Source: Diploscapter coronatus
Taxonomy: Eukaryota; Nematoda; Chromadorea; Rhabditida; Rhabditidae
DNA length: 64,000 nucleotides
Assembly: GCA_964036155.1 (NCBI GenBank)
Contig: OZ038423.1
Span: 9,377,249-9,441,248, forward strand
Direction: 5' to 3'
Position 1 is the first letter of the stretch, and each line of letters starts with the position of its first letter. This document shows positions 1-14,182 of this stretch, one piece after another. The position numbers were made by a program, and so were the translations under genes. The notes below the pieces were generated by a model. It saw nothing but the letters and a program-made list of their open reading frames with translations, searched no databases and was not told the origin of the DNA.

Positions 1-774
1 AAAACAGGAACAAGTTTGTTGCAAGAGACTCGCGAAAAACGAACTTTCCAATCTGTATTCTCTTCTCTAGTTACTATTTCATTCGATGCACTTACTTTTC
101 GTTATTCCTGCTTTGCTTTATTTACTCGTTTCATAAACACTACTATTTTATAGTCGACTGATTTCTAAAAGATTTTTTGACACAAAAGTTATAGCGATTT
201 AGCATTACATTATATTACTTTCAAAACCATGTAATTTTTAGACTTTGTGAAAAGTGGTGATTCTTATCTGAAAATCCTCACAATTTCATTTGATCCAATT
301 TTCTGTAAGTTTAAAAAAAATCATTACTCTTCCAGAACTTGAATCTTTTATTTGCTTTTCATTTTTAGCCACGTTCCGATTTTTGAATATATCTGTCATT
401 CTGCCATTTTTCTTTCTGTTTCCCAGATTACGGCAATTATTCAACCGCCTCTGGCAATTCGTTCCCACTTTCCCTTTGCCTGTTCTCTGTTGCTTCAGTG
501 AAAAAATCGAACGAGTCGTTTGACTCTTTCCGATTTCTTTTGCATTTTTGTATTTTGATGATACAAATTGTGCCCTTTTTGAGAGATCGGGGAGATTATT
601 TTTGATTAGGAGAATTTTCAACGATTTTCAAAGAACACCAAACATGCCCATCTTTCCTATGCGACCTTTAAAGATGCATTTTATTTCTTTTTATTCACAA
701 AATATCTATTCCTCCTTCAAAAATCTTCATTCTTTTTTACAAAGAAAAAAAAACGAAATTTTCAAACTTTTCAG
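1..774. other. Non-coding stretch before the first recognised PHACTR exon
   Basis: AT-rich sequence with poly-T runs and no reading frame that looks like protein. The first coding exon of the PHACTR-like gene begins after a normal acceptor at 773-774 and enters in the middle of a codon, so this stretch is most simply intron or 5' untranslated sequence of that gene. A short upstream exon could be hidden here or lie outside the window. Confidence 0.5.
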
Positions 775-3700
775 ATAAGCTGGTCGCATCGTCTCAGAGC
801 CAGGATGATTGGATGGTAGCAAACTCGGCAGTCGTCGGTTCTTCGAACGGAGAATTGTCCTCGGAGAGGAAAGAAATGACGATGCCCACCGTGGTTGTTT
901 GTGGGGGCGACAACGGACAGACTGCCGCTACGTCTGTCACCGTCGAGAGTCCCAGTAAACGGTAACGTTTCCTACTGACACTTTTAAACTGATATTTTTA
1001 ATTTTGAAATGCCAATGATAGGTTTCAAAATTGCTAAAATACAAAAGGTTTTGAGGAAGTGTCGACACTTTTTTGATAAAGTAAAGAGGATAAATTACTT
1101 TCAGAAAGCGTCGCGCCTTCGCAATCACATCGACAATTGGGACGTCGAAATTCTGGCTCCGACTCGTTCGACCCTGGAAGTGGAGGCATCCCAAAAGGAA
1201 GATGAGGAGGTGCATTCAGGAATTATTTCAGTTTTTATAAATGTTTGCTTCCTTTCTGCAAGATCTTCCAACGTTACTCTAAATTTCAATTCAAATTTAT
1301 TTAGTCTAAGAAAAATTTGAAACTTTAGGTTCATTTGTAAAATACGTTTTCCCAAAGGGTATTTCAAATTTTCAGATCCGGCAGTGAGCGTTCGTCCCGC
1401 TCTCCGCGTGCATCGGCAGTTTTGGGTGCCTGTCCTCCCTCGCCCTCTCTCCCAGACATCCACGGAATTATGCCAGGTATAATACTCAAAACCAATTGAT
1501 TCCTGGAATTAATCAAGTAATCCAAAGCGAAACAATTGACTGACATGCTTTCAGCCAGACTGCGGACTTCCCAGTCGGAGGACACACTCATCCAGTTGGC
1601 GGATCAAATCAAAGGAAGAGGACACTTGCCAAACGGTTAGCTATTTAAAATTTTTTCACTTGATTTATTTTATTAGATTTTGAGAATAGTTTATCGCATG
1701 CTTACTTACCATTGTGAGATTTTTCCATGAAATATCTATCTTTCCTGAAACTAATCAAATGTGTAGTCTGAATGTTCTCATATTTTTGCATAGAACTGAA
1801 TTTTTGAAGTCTCATTTTCACAGAAATATTTTTCCTTGAAAAAGCTTTGACAAAAAGGCTCGAGGAAGTAAAGCACGGTTCGAAAAATCATGACACGTTT
1901 ACATTTACAATTTTTTCTCAAAAACGGATTAGATTACAAAGTTCGGAAAATTTTTGAGGCGAAAGAATGAAAATACGAAAATTGTCTGGCAATTTTTGTG
2001 CGAAAAATCACGCCAGAAAGTCGTGTTTTCGCGGTTTTTCGGCAATTAGCTCCATAACTTTCGATTAGGCAAAACTTGATCATTGGATTTCTTTTTATTA
2101 GGGTAAAGGCTAGAGTATTAGCTCTTTCATGGCGCTAGCTTCATTATACCGCTTTGAAGTGACTATCTAGATTTAAAAATGCAGCTTAATTCCTAAATTT
2201 CTGGCATAGGTTAGGAGGAAATATTTTTTTATTGAAAATCAAAAATTCTGCGTCTTTTTCTATTTATCAAAATGGATTCGATTTTTGTTGCTTGAAAACT
2301 CGAGCCCTCTTCTTCTCCCTTCTTGCTTACAACTCAAATGCCCCTCGATCTACGATGTTTTCTTAAATTTCACGAGGGAGTAGTGTAACTCACCTAACCT
2401 ATAACTAGAGGACTCTAAGATTGCTTACAAAAATCAAGAAATCTTTCTCTCCGTGCTAAACGATGCAAGCAAAAACCGCTTGGCATATAATGATTTTGAG
2501 ACTGACTAAAGAACGATTTTTATTGTTTGAGTACAGGGGCACTTCTCGGTTTCGCGAACTCCACCCAACTATCAGAGAATTATCCCAGCCAGCTTTTTGA
2601 GATATCTTTTATCATTGGAAGGTTTTTGAGGACTTTATGTTTTGAGTAAAAACTGATCTTGTCAGAAAATTATTCCAACCGATTTTTAGAAGGTAGTCTT
2701 TAACATTGGGTAAAATTTTGGGGATTTTGGGGAGAGATCTCATCATTCAAACCTGCAAACTCGAATATTATCAACTATCAGTCATTTTCAATTTTTTCAC
2801 GGAGAGCTTTTGAGAACTTATGACAGGTCAAGTGAAAAATGTTCGAGATTTGTTGAAAACTTGTGAAAATAGATTATCTTTGAGTAAATTTCAGTTTTAG
2901 TTTTTTACTCGCAAGAATAGAATTTATCAAATCAGGATTTTTAAAAACCATCATGTTTACCTTATCATTTTTCATCCTTTATCAATTTCAAAAATTACTT
3001 ATCTTTTCTTTAATGTTTTCCTTTCTACTAATTTGCAGCCAGCTGTTCGATATCTTCTCGAATACGCAATCACGAAAATGCATTTCGAATTTCACCACGC
3101 TTTCTGCAGATGTTCTAGGCATTTTGCTTGCGAGAGATAATGTCAAAGCTCGAATTTATTTATCTTCAATTTTTCAAATCGTCATCATTGAAAGATCAAT
3201 CACTTTCAGACGCGATCTTCTCCTGCAAACTTATCCAATCTGAAAATGCTATCTTTTTATTTTGAGCCCATTGAGATTGTCATTTTCATGCAAAAATTAC
3301 AACCTTCTTCGATCATAAATGATCTATGTTCCTAGAGCCCTCTAGCCAAGAATTCCTTCTTCATTCCCTCATTTACAGTCGCAATAATTCTCTGCTTCTT
3401 CTCGTGGCTTATTTGCGTCATTTCCATCGTTTTCAGTTTTCATCCCTCAATTCTCCTCGTATCCTCTCTTGCCGTTCTCCCCTCTCCCCTCCCACTCTCA
3501 AGTGGTGTCCGCGCGCGCGCGTGAAATGAAGGAAGATTTCATATATTCTATGGATATATGGAACTCCTCTTAATCTTCATATTGTTTATTTTTATCTATT
3601 ATCATCTTCATACCTCATATTATCACCATTCAATCTTTATTCTCATGACATTAGAGGGTTTCTGGATAAATAAATCCGAGATATCTGATTTTCATTTCTA

Positions 3701-6700
3701 TCCGTTATTTAATTCATACAGATCAAATCAATCATATAATTTTACTTTTATGGCAGACTTTTATAATTCCTCGAGTTTTTGATTAAGCCGGAACAAATTT
3801 TAGGATTTTCTGACTTGGGCGACGTCCCATCGAATCCAAACAGCACAAGCAGTCTACTGTCGTCGGCTGTGGCGGGAAATTCAAAGGATAGGTAGGAAAA
3901 AGTTATTTCTGTGCAAGATGTTCAAAAGATTGGCAAACTTGTAACTGATATGTTTCAAGTAAACAGAAAATAACTCGTGAAATGCCTAGCAGCGATTTGA
4001 CATGAAACCGACACATTATGATATTAAGGGAGTAATATAGTTGAAGTTTTCTATTTCAGCAAGTCGGTTGTTGTCCGGGTCCGTCTCGAAGAGCCGCCTC
4101 CTCCCCAAGCCTCGTCTGCGCCCACAGTTAGTCGAGTCCAAATCAGGGATCTGCAAAATCTCCACAAAGGAAATCAGGTAGAGAGTCGTTTTATTTTTCA
4201 TTCAATTTGAACTGAACGTATGCTTTCAAAACGAGATTATTTTGCTGTAAAAAGTCGATGTATAATTCAGGCAGTTGATTTCGTAGATGAAATTATACCG
4301 ATTTTGATCGCGTTTCAAGAAATTCCCATCTTTCATTGAATTTCTGATATTCGATTCCCCGAGGAAATAGTGTTCTTATCGAAACTTGTCATTTTAAACG
4401 TGTTATATGCATTTCGTTGGAGTATGTTTCAAATGGAGTATATTTTTAGTAGGAAAACTCCTATTCAGTGCGTTGAAAGGAGGAAGATCCTTATAAAATC
4501 GAAATAACATATTCGAGTTTTCAGTCGACTGGTTCGTCGAGTTCGATACCGGCCTCTTCGACTTCGACCTCTGCCTCGACACTCCCCTACGCCCCCGGCC
4601 GAGTTCGCTGCCAGACAGAGTTCCTCCCAAGGGCCACTGTCATCTCCAACAATCATCAGGTTTAGATTTTCACTATTTTTAACCTTGGAAGTTTCACATT
4701 TTTTCAAACTTTATGCATTTATTTAATTTAAAGAAAACAAGATCTTTTCAAAATTTATACGAATTCTTATTAATGATTTTTTATTCTAGCCATCTCAGAA
4801 TTTGGCATGATAAATGAATTTAACAAAAATAAATTTCAGGAAGACTCGGAAACCAACGAGGACGAAGACGAGCTTTACTCTTATTCTGACGAGGTATTTT
4901 CAATTTTCTCAGAAATGAAGAAATTCTCAAATTCCAGGACGAAGCAGAGACGTCTGGAAGCATCGGCGAGGAAATGCTGCTGGAAGGGTACGCGAAAATA
5001 GAGGCGAAAGAGCCGAATCTGGCCGCCCAGCCGCAGAAACCTGTGCTGAAGAAACCAGGGCAGCCCGGCAGATTCAGGATCAGGAAGAGACCTTCCAGCA
5101 AAAAGACACAAGTCAGCTATGGCAGGAAGGACGTTGCGGAACAGAAGTGTGTATTTTTGTTTTCAATTTTTGATAAAATTTCGCTTATTTTTTGAATTGA
5201 TACGAAAGTATGAAGATCATATATAAACTATTATATCTTCAAAATTTTCCTCCTAGTAAGTAAACTCTGAAGAAAAATGCTTGTTTGTACATACTATTTT
5301 TTACGAAACTATTTCTTCATGTTTGAAAGGAAAGGTTTCTGATTTTTTCTATACAAATTCAAATCCAGAAAGCCGAACGACCTACCGACTCGACTAACGG
5401 ACGACTCTGACAGCGACACTCCAATCCAGTACAGAGACGAGCCGCTCGTCTTCAGACGACCAAAGGCTGTGGGCGATGAGAACAGAAGGCCGGGGGGAAG
5501 TCAGGGAAACACTCCAGACAGACCGAATGTCGACAACCACGAACAGGCCGACGATGAGGATGAGGAACCAATCATTTGTAGGTTTTTGTTTCATAAATCA
5601 ATACAAGATTCTGTAGTTATGCATTTCGATTAATTTCTGTTAGATCGAGAAATTATTGATGAATTTCTGGGATTTTTTCTCATGAGTTTATATTCCGATA
5701 TGATAGATGAATTATCGTTTAGAGTTTGTTTGAAACATGCGATTTTTTAGCAAATTGTCAAATTTCCTATTTCAGCGGGTCTGGCAGCAAAGGTGCAGAG
5801 GAAAGACACGCTGGCATTGCGGCTGGACGCGCCTCCCTGCAAGGACGACATAAATGGACAGACTGCCGAACAGAGGAAGGAACTCATGCACAGGGTCTCT
5901 ATCAAGTTGGCTAGGAAGTTGAGGTGGAGTTTTTTTTTTTTTTTAAGATTGTTTTATTTCATAACAATTATGAAATCGACAAATCAAGGAATAATTTGGT
6001 ACGCACTTTTCCACACCACTTGAATTTTCAAAAAATATTAGATGTAAGTTTCAGAAGGTTGTCGAATGAAGAGAGTAACAAAATTGATGATGCAATGTGA
6101 GCATCTCAAATTTGATTTACTTAGTCCAAGAAATTCGAAAAATTTGTCTGATCAAAGAATTTGAGATTCTTGAACGCCAAACTTTCCTATTTCAATAAAA
6201 AAAACTAGCAAATTTGAACTTTCGTCATGGTTTACTTCGACTTTCTGCAGCATTTTTCACACGTTGAGACGCACAAAAATTGTCAGAGGTCGAAGAAAAA
6301 AGATTCTCACGCGAAAGCCGACTGTCAATTGCACAAATATTTGATGGTTTTTCAGCGAACGCGTCTGAAATAATGAAAGATAAGTGGAGATACGAATGTT
6401 CCTACGCACGCATTTATCTTTCATCTTTCTGATTTCTAGCCATCTATTTATCACCTATTCTTTGTTTATCCAAATATCCGGATCATTTTGAAGAAAGAAT
6501 GACGTTGGATTAAAAATCAATGGTTTTGAAAAATGCAATGAAGAACTCACAAAATACCTGAGATATGCTCTATTCTGAGTTGCAGAAAAATTAACTTTTA
6601 GATAAATTTTAAAATTAAAATCATTTTCAGTGAACGTCCCTCGGTTGAAGAGCTCGAAGACAGATACATTCTGAGACGCGACGAGGAGGAAAGAACCATG

Positions 6701-7353
6701 GAAGAGAAGAAGAAATTGCTCCTCAGGAAACTTAGCTTCAGGTTTTTTTAATTGTTGAGAAAAAGATCAACGAACACTCGAATGGAATTGAATATTTTCG
6801 AGAATTATATGAATTTTGTGAGATATTTCAAGCTAAAACAAGTCATTTTAAAATAGAAAATTCACTTTTTTATAATTTCGGTACAAAACTCACAAATATA
6901 GTAGAGTTTAGTTCTTTTTAGAGGATTATATGAATTTGTGAGACATAGGCAATACTGAAAATTGAAGCTATATTTTTAAAGCAAATATTCATTTTAAGAC
7001 CGACGATCGCTCAGTTAAAAGAGCAGCAGATCATTCAGTTCAATGACTACGTCGAGGTGACTCAAGCTGAGGCATACGACAGAAAGGCAGACAAGCCCTG
7101 GACTAAGCTCACTCCTACTGATAAGGTAGACTTTTTGATAAAATGATAAAAGATCTGAAATTTTGACTTTAGGCCCTGATTCGGAAGGAACTAAACGACT
7201 TCAAAGCCACCGAAATGGATGTGCACGAAGAGAGCAGAATGTTTACCAGGTAAAATTTAGAAAGTTAAAAAAATCTAAATAGAAAGAGAGAGTTATTCGA
7301 AGCAACAATTGAGATTTATCATTTTATTTTTTTTCAGATTCCACCGTCCTTGA
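775..7353 (+). CDS. PHACTR-like phosphatase and actin regulator (5' end possibly missing)
   Basis: Fifteen exons join in phase: 775-961, 1105-1209, 1376-1476, 1555-1635, 3804-3891, 4060-4177, 4525-4659, 4840-4893, 4938-5146, 5369-5577, 5776-5923, 6631-6741, 6999-7125, 7173-7249 and 7338-7353, giving about 587 residues. PHACTR proteins bind G-actin through RPEL repeats and protein phosphatase 1 through the C-terminus. Seen here: a basic PWKWR patch in exon 2, as in the family's N-terminal region; a serine-rich middle; RPEL repeats in exons 11-13 ([18 protein letters not shown] and [13 protein letters not shown]); an [10 protein letters not shown] segment matching the PP1-docking LIRF-type motif; and the diagnostic final residues TRFHRP. 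Exon 1 opens in mid-codon, so the true start is either upstream or at an internal Met. Intron 4 (2.2 kb) may hold an alternative promoter. All introns are GT-AG. Confidence 0.9.
1636..3803. other. Large intron 4 of the PHACTR-like gene, with a possible internal promoter
   Basis: This 2.2-kb intron is mostly AT-rich and holds no convincing exon. Around 3330-3560 the composition changes to pyrimidine-rich sequence followed by a CG-repeat (about 3510-3521) in otherwise CpG-poor DNA, which could mark an alternative first exon or promoter. A ten-base inverted pair (ATAGGTTAGG near 2212 and its complement near 2394) may be the remains of a small repeat. Confidence 0.35.
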
Positions 7354-8666
7354 CAAAATTTCTGTCAAAATTCATTTAAATTCAAAACTTTCTTGTTCCT
7401 GCAAAATCAGATCTGGTCAACGCCAAATATGGAAAAGCAAAAACGGTTACATTTCTTTCTAATTACACTCATCAATTGCTCCTTTCTTGAAAATTCTGCT
7501 GATGATTATCATTTCGATTTGTTTTCAACGATATATTTTCTTTGTCTGTTTTTTTTCTATCAGAAGCAAACTTATCATTTCCTAGACAAATATCATCATT
7601 TTACCCCTATTTGCAGTGCTATATTTTGCTCGAATATGCAAAATTTAAAATATTCGATTTTCTTTGATCCAGAAAAATACTGTAATCCAATAGTGAAATT
7701 CTGTATCTCATATTTTTATGATGAATATTTTTATTGTTCTCAAGTGAATTTTCTCAATCACCTCAGTTTTTCCTGAACCTAAGGAAATTTCCTAATTAGA
7801 TCCAAAATTTTCAGTTTTACGAGTTATCTTTTCTAAATAGACATTTGTGCTCTAGTTCTCCTGACTTTCCATGCCAGTGCCTACTTTTCTGAGTGAGTTA
7901 CTTTCATTAGACATTTTCCAACTTCCTAACCTATGACCATATTTTCATAGGTGTCTTTTGCATTAGGTGTACTGTATTTAAAGGTAGAATCAGTTTTAGA
8001 CAACTATAATCTTGCAATACAGTATACCAAATGTGAAAGCCACCTCAAGATTAATTTGTAACATGATTTTATCCCTATCTCATTTCGACTTATTTCGTAA
8101 TTAGCAGTCCTCAGATTTCAGTAACTATGCATAACACAACACATGATTCAGTCACAATCTATCTCAAGTTCTGTAAAATGGTCAATGAAAACCTGGGATT
8201 TTATGAGCTAGAGTTGAAAATATTGTCCCGGATTAGGGAAAACCTTTCAAATTTTGTAGCAAATCTATTTTTCTAGATTTCAGTAAAGTCCCAAGTTTTC
8301 TGTTGACCAAGCAAAAGTGGAAAATGGCTGTGGTTTAGCCATCCGATTTCTTTTTGATGATTTTTATGATGAACGATGATTTTTGTTCTTAAAATGTGTA
8401 CGATACTTGACAGCGAAAATAAACGGTATTCTTTAAAAAAAATTTATTTTCCTATTCAAATGCGGAATGACACGAATTATACCCGAAAATTGGGAATTTT
8501 TATGGCTAGTAGAAAATAAATGGAAAAATTCATGGAATAAATGCTCAAAGTATTTCAAATACTTTCTTCTCACAGTAAAAGAATGAAGAAAAGTGCGAAA
8601 ATCACAGTCATAGTTACTCAAAAAAAAATTGAAAATTTCATGAATTTCTCTAACAAGATATTACCA
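7354..8666. other. Convergent 3' region between the PHACTR-like and CCDC28-like genes
   Basis: About 1.3 kb of AT-rich sequence between two stop codons that face each other. An AATAAA lies near 8417 on the plus strand and another near 8442 on the minus strand, so the two 3' untranslated regions probably end close together or overlap. A 127-codon open frame at 7393-7776 is low-complexity and lacks family features, so I do not call it a gene. Confidence 0.5.
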
Positions 8667-11600
8667 CTATGCATTGTTGCTAAAAAATGCGCCGTCCATC
8701 ATTTTGTGAAGCTCGAAAACACCGGCCAGTTGACTGTACATCTCGCTCATCATCTCGGTCTTCTGGGTTGGGTCGTTCCTGCAAAATAAAACTTAACAGT
8801 TTAAATTAAAAAGTAACAACTTGCGAAGGAAATTTTGATAACTTTTGAAAAAAATCTAAAAAGGTTTTGTTGAAACAAAAACCCCTTCCTACAGAAATAG
8901 ACTAATTTGGATTTTTATAATAAAAAGCTAACAACTTCTCACATTTCAAATGTAGCGATGTGCATCTTAGTGACCCGTTCATGCTCCCTCTTCAATTCCC
9001 TCATTTTCTCGAGCTGATTGTCTGTCAGCGCGCGCATATGACCCGAGCGGAATTCTTCTAGCAATTCATCCAGCGATTGCTCGATGTTTTCCTGCAATTA
9101 TTTTTCAATTAAACTTAAGACGGAGTCTTTTTAAGACTCGAGCAAAAGACTGCATTTGGACAAAAGTTCTCCTACCAGGCTATGCCCTATATGAGTGGAT
9201 AGCCCTTTGATCACTGATCACAAAAATAAAGTTTTTAGGTCCCGCCTCCAAAAGTGGGCGGAGCTATGCTAATTTGAAAATTTTGGATTTCGATGAAAAA
9301 TGCTCGTTAGATGGTACAAAGAAAACTTTTTTGCTATAAAAGATTTTCGAACAATTTAAAGAGGATGATCATCTGTGGACTCTAACGCTTCTCCTCATAT
9401 ATAATTTGTAAGGGTGAAACCACTTGCTTGAAGTGGGAGGGGATTCTAAGATGAAAATAGGTGTTATACGCACTTACATTTTATACACAAAATCGGCCGT
9501 ACTGAACAATTTTCTTAATGGGCATCACGTAGAGTCATTTTTAAAATATTTTCTATTGAGTTTGAAATGTTTTAGGCAAAAAATTTGGTCAAAAATAGGT
9601 GGACCGTTGGGGTATTGATGCTGTCGAAGTTGTTTGACCAAAAAATCGAATTTTCAATTTTGAGGGTTAAACCCCATAATATGTATACCAATCGATAGAG
9701 CATGAAAAACTGAGCAACTTTTGTGAAGACACTATATGGTTATCTGTTATGGTATGGGAGTGGTACCTAAAGAACTAAAATTTAAAGTCAATTTTCAAGA
9801 AAATGATACGAGGATATTTTCATGGGTAGTCAATCAAAATTCAGGCTCAAATTGAAGCTAAAGACATCTATTATTTATTTCCATTCAATTTGGAGTCGAA
9901 CAATACCAAACATGGTATTGTACCAAATGGTAGCGACCCATATGGTCAAGTCACCATTTGGTAATCAATACCCATCATATTATATACCAAACGAAAGCCC
10001 TTATCGAGCTGAGTAAAATGCTGAAAACCACTTGAAAAACAGATTAGTCTATCGTCTTTTATGGTCATTTGAAAATACCCCATTTTTGGTCTTTTTCAGC
10101 AGATGATTATAACCAATTACTATGATGGTATAATGAAACCACTTGCTGAAATTGATAGAAATTGACTCGAATATTACTCTCCAGTCGATTTCGAGTCGAT
10201 TGATACCCATTTTGGTATAGTACTACTCGAGTTCCATATGGGTGGTATACCATGGACCCATATGGTATCATGATAAAGTGTTAGCACGGTACTCTAGAAA
10301 GCAAAAATGAAGTATTGCCCTTAATCTACTATATTCCGAAAAGATTTTTTGAATTCGTTTGATTTTACAAAAGTTAGGAATTTTTGAAAATTTTTGCCAT
10401 TGTCATAGTTAGACCCATTCAAACTGCTATACCATGCACACCATAACAGATAACTATGTAGTGTCTTCACAAAAGTTGCTCAGTTTGATGAGCTCTATCG
10501 AATGGTATAAATATTGTTAAGCATAACTCTCAAAATTGAAAATTCGATATTTGGGTCAAGCAACTTCGACAGCATCAATACCCCAACGGTCCACCTATTT
10601 TTGACCAAATTTTTTGCCTAAAACATTTTAAACTTGATAGAAAATATTTTAAAAATGACTCTACGTGATGCCCATTAAGAAAATTGTTCAGTACGGCCGA
10701 TTTTGTGTATAAAATGTAAGTGCGTATAACACCTATTTTCATCTTAGAATCCCCTCCCACTTCAAGCAAGTGGTTTCACCCTTACAAATTATATATCAGG
10801 AGAAGTGCTAGAGTTCACATATGATTATCCTTTTTAAATTTTTCGAAAATCTTCTATAGCAAAAAAGTTTTCTTTGTCCCTTCTGGCGACCATGCTTTTG
10901 TTTATGTGGCAAAATTGCAAGTGGGCGTGGCCACGCATACAAAGGGGGCGGGACCTAAAAACCTAATTTTTGTGATCAGTGATCAAAGGGCTATCCATCC
11001 ATATGGGCCATATCCCGGTAGAAGAACTTTTGTCCTAATGCAGTCCCCCTCTATAGGTTATTCGAGTCTTAGAAAGACTCCGTCTTAATATAATGTTTCA
11101 GATCAATGATAGGCGGTTCATAGTGTTCTTCAGTCCAGTGAATGTTTCCCAATTGAATAAAAGCCCTATCTATTTGAGAATGAAATGAGCATGTTATGTT
11201 TCAAAAGAACAGTATAACTGAAATGTTTCCTAAAAAAAACACTAAACGGTCCAGCATGCACTGGAATAAAAAAAAATGAAAAATCAACCTGATCAGTCCA
11301 AGTGTTCTGTGGCAATTGAGGAGGATATTCCGTGTGGAGTCTTTCCTCTAGAGAATCTGCCTTCCACTCGTAAATCTCCGCGTTGCCTTCATGACCCCTG
11401 TCCAGAGCAGTTCGATAGTCCGAATTTTCGTGGATCGATTTGAGGAAAATGTTCGTTTCGAACCATTTCTCCTCAGCTGAGTCTGGACTCGGAAGTCTTT
11501 CGGGACGTTCGACCTGAAAAATAATAGAAACCTTGAAAAGGAATGAATTTTCAGAAATTGTAGAAAAGAATGTTCTATAGAAGTTTTGATACATTCGACT

Positions 11601-12710
11601 GATCGCATTTTAGCTTTTTAAATTGGAAGAGTTCTTAAAACTTATTTCAATACGTTACAAAATTGAAACAAAAACAGTTTGAGGACTATTTGATACTGGG
11701 ATTGAATACGGCAGGTAAAGCGCGATAATGATCAAGTCGAATGAATAAAAGTCACCTTATCTTCTTCCTTTTCCTCTCCAGTGATGGGCGACTTGTTCTT
11801 GTCTTCTTTTTTGTCTTCTGCACTTGTTCCTCCTCTGGTCAAACGATGGAAGAAGTTGGACAGTGATACCGTTGTGTCCTTCCGTTTCTTTGCTTCATCC
11901 ATGCTTTTCCGCGTGTTTTTCTTCGATTTGTCCTTTTCGTCTTCGATTACTATTGCGACGTCGTCTGAGATTCAAGAATTCTATCAAAAAATTTCAAGAA
12001 GACGCAATATTTCAAGTTGTTTAGCTTCCTCCGAAAGCTTCTTTTTCTGTTCTGGCTAATTTTTGCAAGTCTAAAATTTACCCGAATGTATGGTCTCCCT
12101 CGAATCCTCAATCGGAACAACGACCGAAGTGTTCGGCGCCGACATCGACAACATTTGCATCTGCTCCTGGATTTTCGAGGGAAAGCCTGAAAATAGAAAA
12201 TCATAACTAACATTTTTTCTCTAAAATTGTTTTCTTCAAAGAAATGTATTTTTCTAGTCAAATGAAGTGCAGTTCTGTGTGTCAAAATGCGCGTATGAAC
12301 TATGCGCAACGAGGCTAGAGCAGAAAGAACGTCAGCGAGGACAATGGAACGAGTGGTACGCAATTTTCTCCGCCTCTCTCCTTTTCTACCTATTTTCAGC
12401 ATACGAGACTCCACTTCAGTCGACCAGAACAATAATTCTTACTGATTACATTGTCAAAAGCGATAAAATAAAAATCAAAAGCTCGTGCTTTCAAAGTCAT
12501 TTTCCAAGGGAAGAAAAACCTACTGATCGGCCTGCTCTGCTGCGTATCACCTCCCCCGATGGCCATAGCAGCGATTCGGCTCAGGTTGCTCGCATCGTCC
12601 GAACCCGTTCCGGAGTTTGTGGGGGCCTGGACAACAATAGCCGGGTTCTCTTTGATGGTTAGCACCGGGGAGTTCGAGGTCTCACGGGACATTCCTGGAA
12701 ACTCTGGCAT
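8667..12710 (-). CDS. CCDC28-like coiled-coil protein
   Basis: Six exons, read on the minus strand: 12710-12524, 12186-12082, 11964-11756, 11513-11289, 9091-8943 and 8778-8667. They total 987 nt and encode 328 residues with every phase consistent. The N-terminal two thirds is low-complexity and charged. The last two exons hold a helical segment (ELLEEFRSGHMRAL, then QLEKMREFEREHERV) that resembles the LLxDFHSGKLQA and EQMExVRxMQEKL pattern of CCDC28A/B, followed by a second short helix. CCDC28B is a modifier of Bardet-Biedl syndrome that interacts with BBS proteins in vertebrates; whether that role applies here is inference. Family membership rests on the C-terminus only. The Met at 12710 is the first in frame after the upstream region; a second Met at 12692 is possible. 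Intron 4 carries the fold-back element at 9115-11088. Confidence 0.6.
9115..11088. mobile_element. 1.97-kb fold-back (long inverted repeat) non-autonomous element, TTAA-flanked
   Basis: The ends are mirror images: TTAAGACGGAGTCTTT at 9115 and its reverse complement ending at 11088. Similarity continues inward for roughly 640 bases on each side (about 9115-9760 against 10440-11088). The same 64-codon open frame therefore appears on the plus strand at 9424-9618 and on the minus strand at 10575-10769, nearly residue for residue. The central 0.7 kb carries several short palindromes built on ACCATATGG-like units. Both ends begin with TTAA, which may be a target-site duplication (piggyBac-like) or part of the terminal repeat. 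No transposase is visible, so the element is non-autonomous. It lies inside intron 4 of the CCDC28-like gene. Confidence 0.85.
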
Positions 12711-12938
12711 CGACCAAGTCTTGTCACCCGTTGTCGTTGTTCTATTTGAGAGAGCGACAACAGATGACAGAGTTGGTTGTCGGAGAAAATGCAAAATGAA
12801 GAGAGAGGAAGCTGAAGTTGAAGCTGAAAATAATCGACTGCGCGGTTTTTACGCTTGATACACTCATTTTTGAAAAGTGGTCGTTTTTTATCTTCGCTTG
12901 ATTTTTTTCATAACTTTTGGAAAAAAAACATTCCAGAA
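12711..12938. promoter_or_regulatory. Shared divergent promoter region of the CCDC28-like gene and NUDT21
   Basis: Only 228 bases separate the two start codons, which point away from each other. The region contains a T-rich acceptor immediately before the NUDT21 start (AG at 12935-12936, ATG at 12939), suggesting that NUDT21 mRNA is trans-spliced there. No individual factor site is recognised. The bidirectional-promoter reading is inferred from geometry alone. Confidence 0.5.

Positions 12939-14182
<1,244 letters not shown>

Noticed and set aside
7393..7776. 127-codon open frame on the plus strand after the PHACTR stop codon
   Set aside because: It is low-complexity, Phe/Tyr-rich sequence typical of AT-rich untranslated DNA, without splice continuity or family similarity.
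9424..10769. Twin 64-codon open frames, one on each strand
   Set aside because: They are the two arms of the same inverted repeat and have no transposase features; treated as part of the element.
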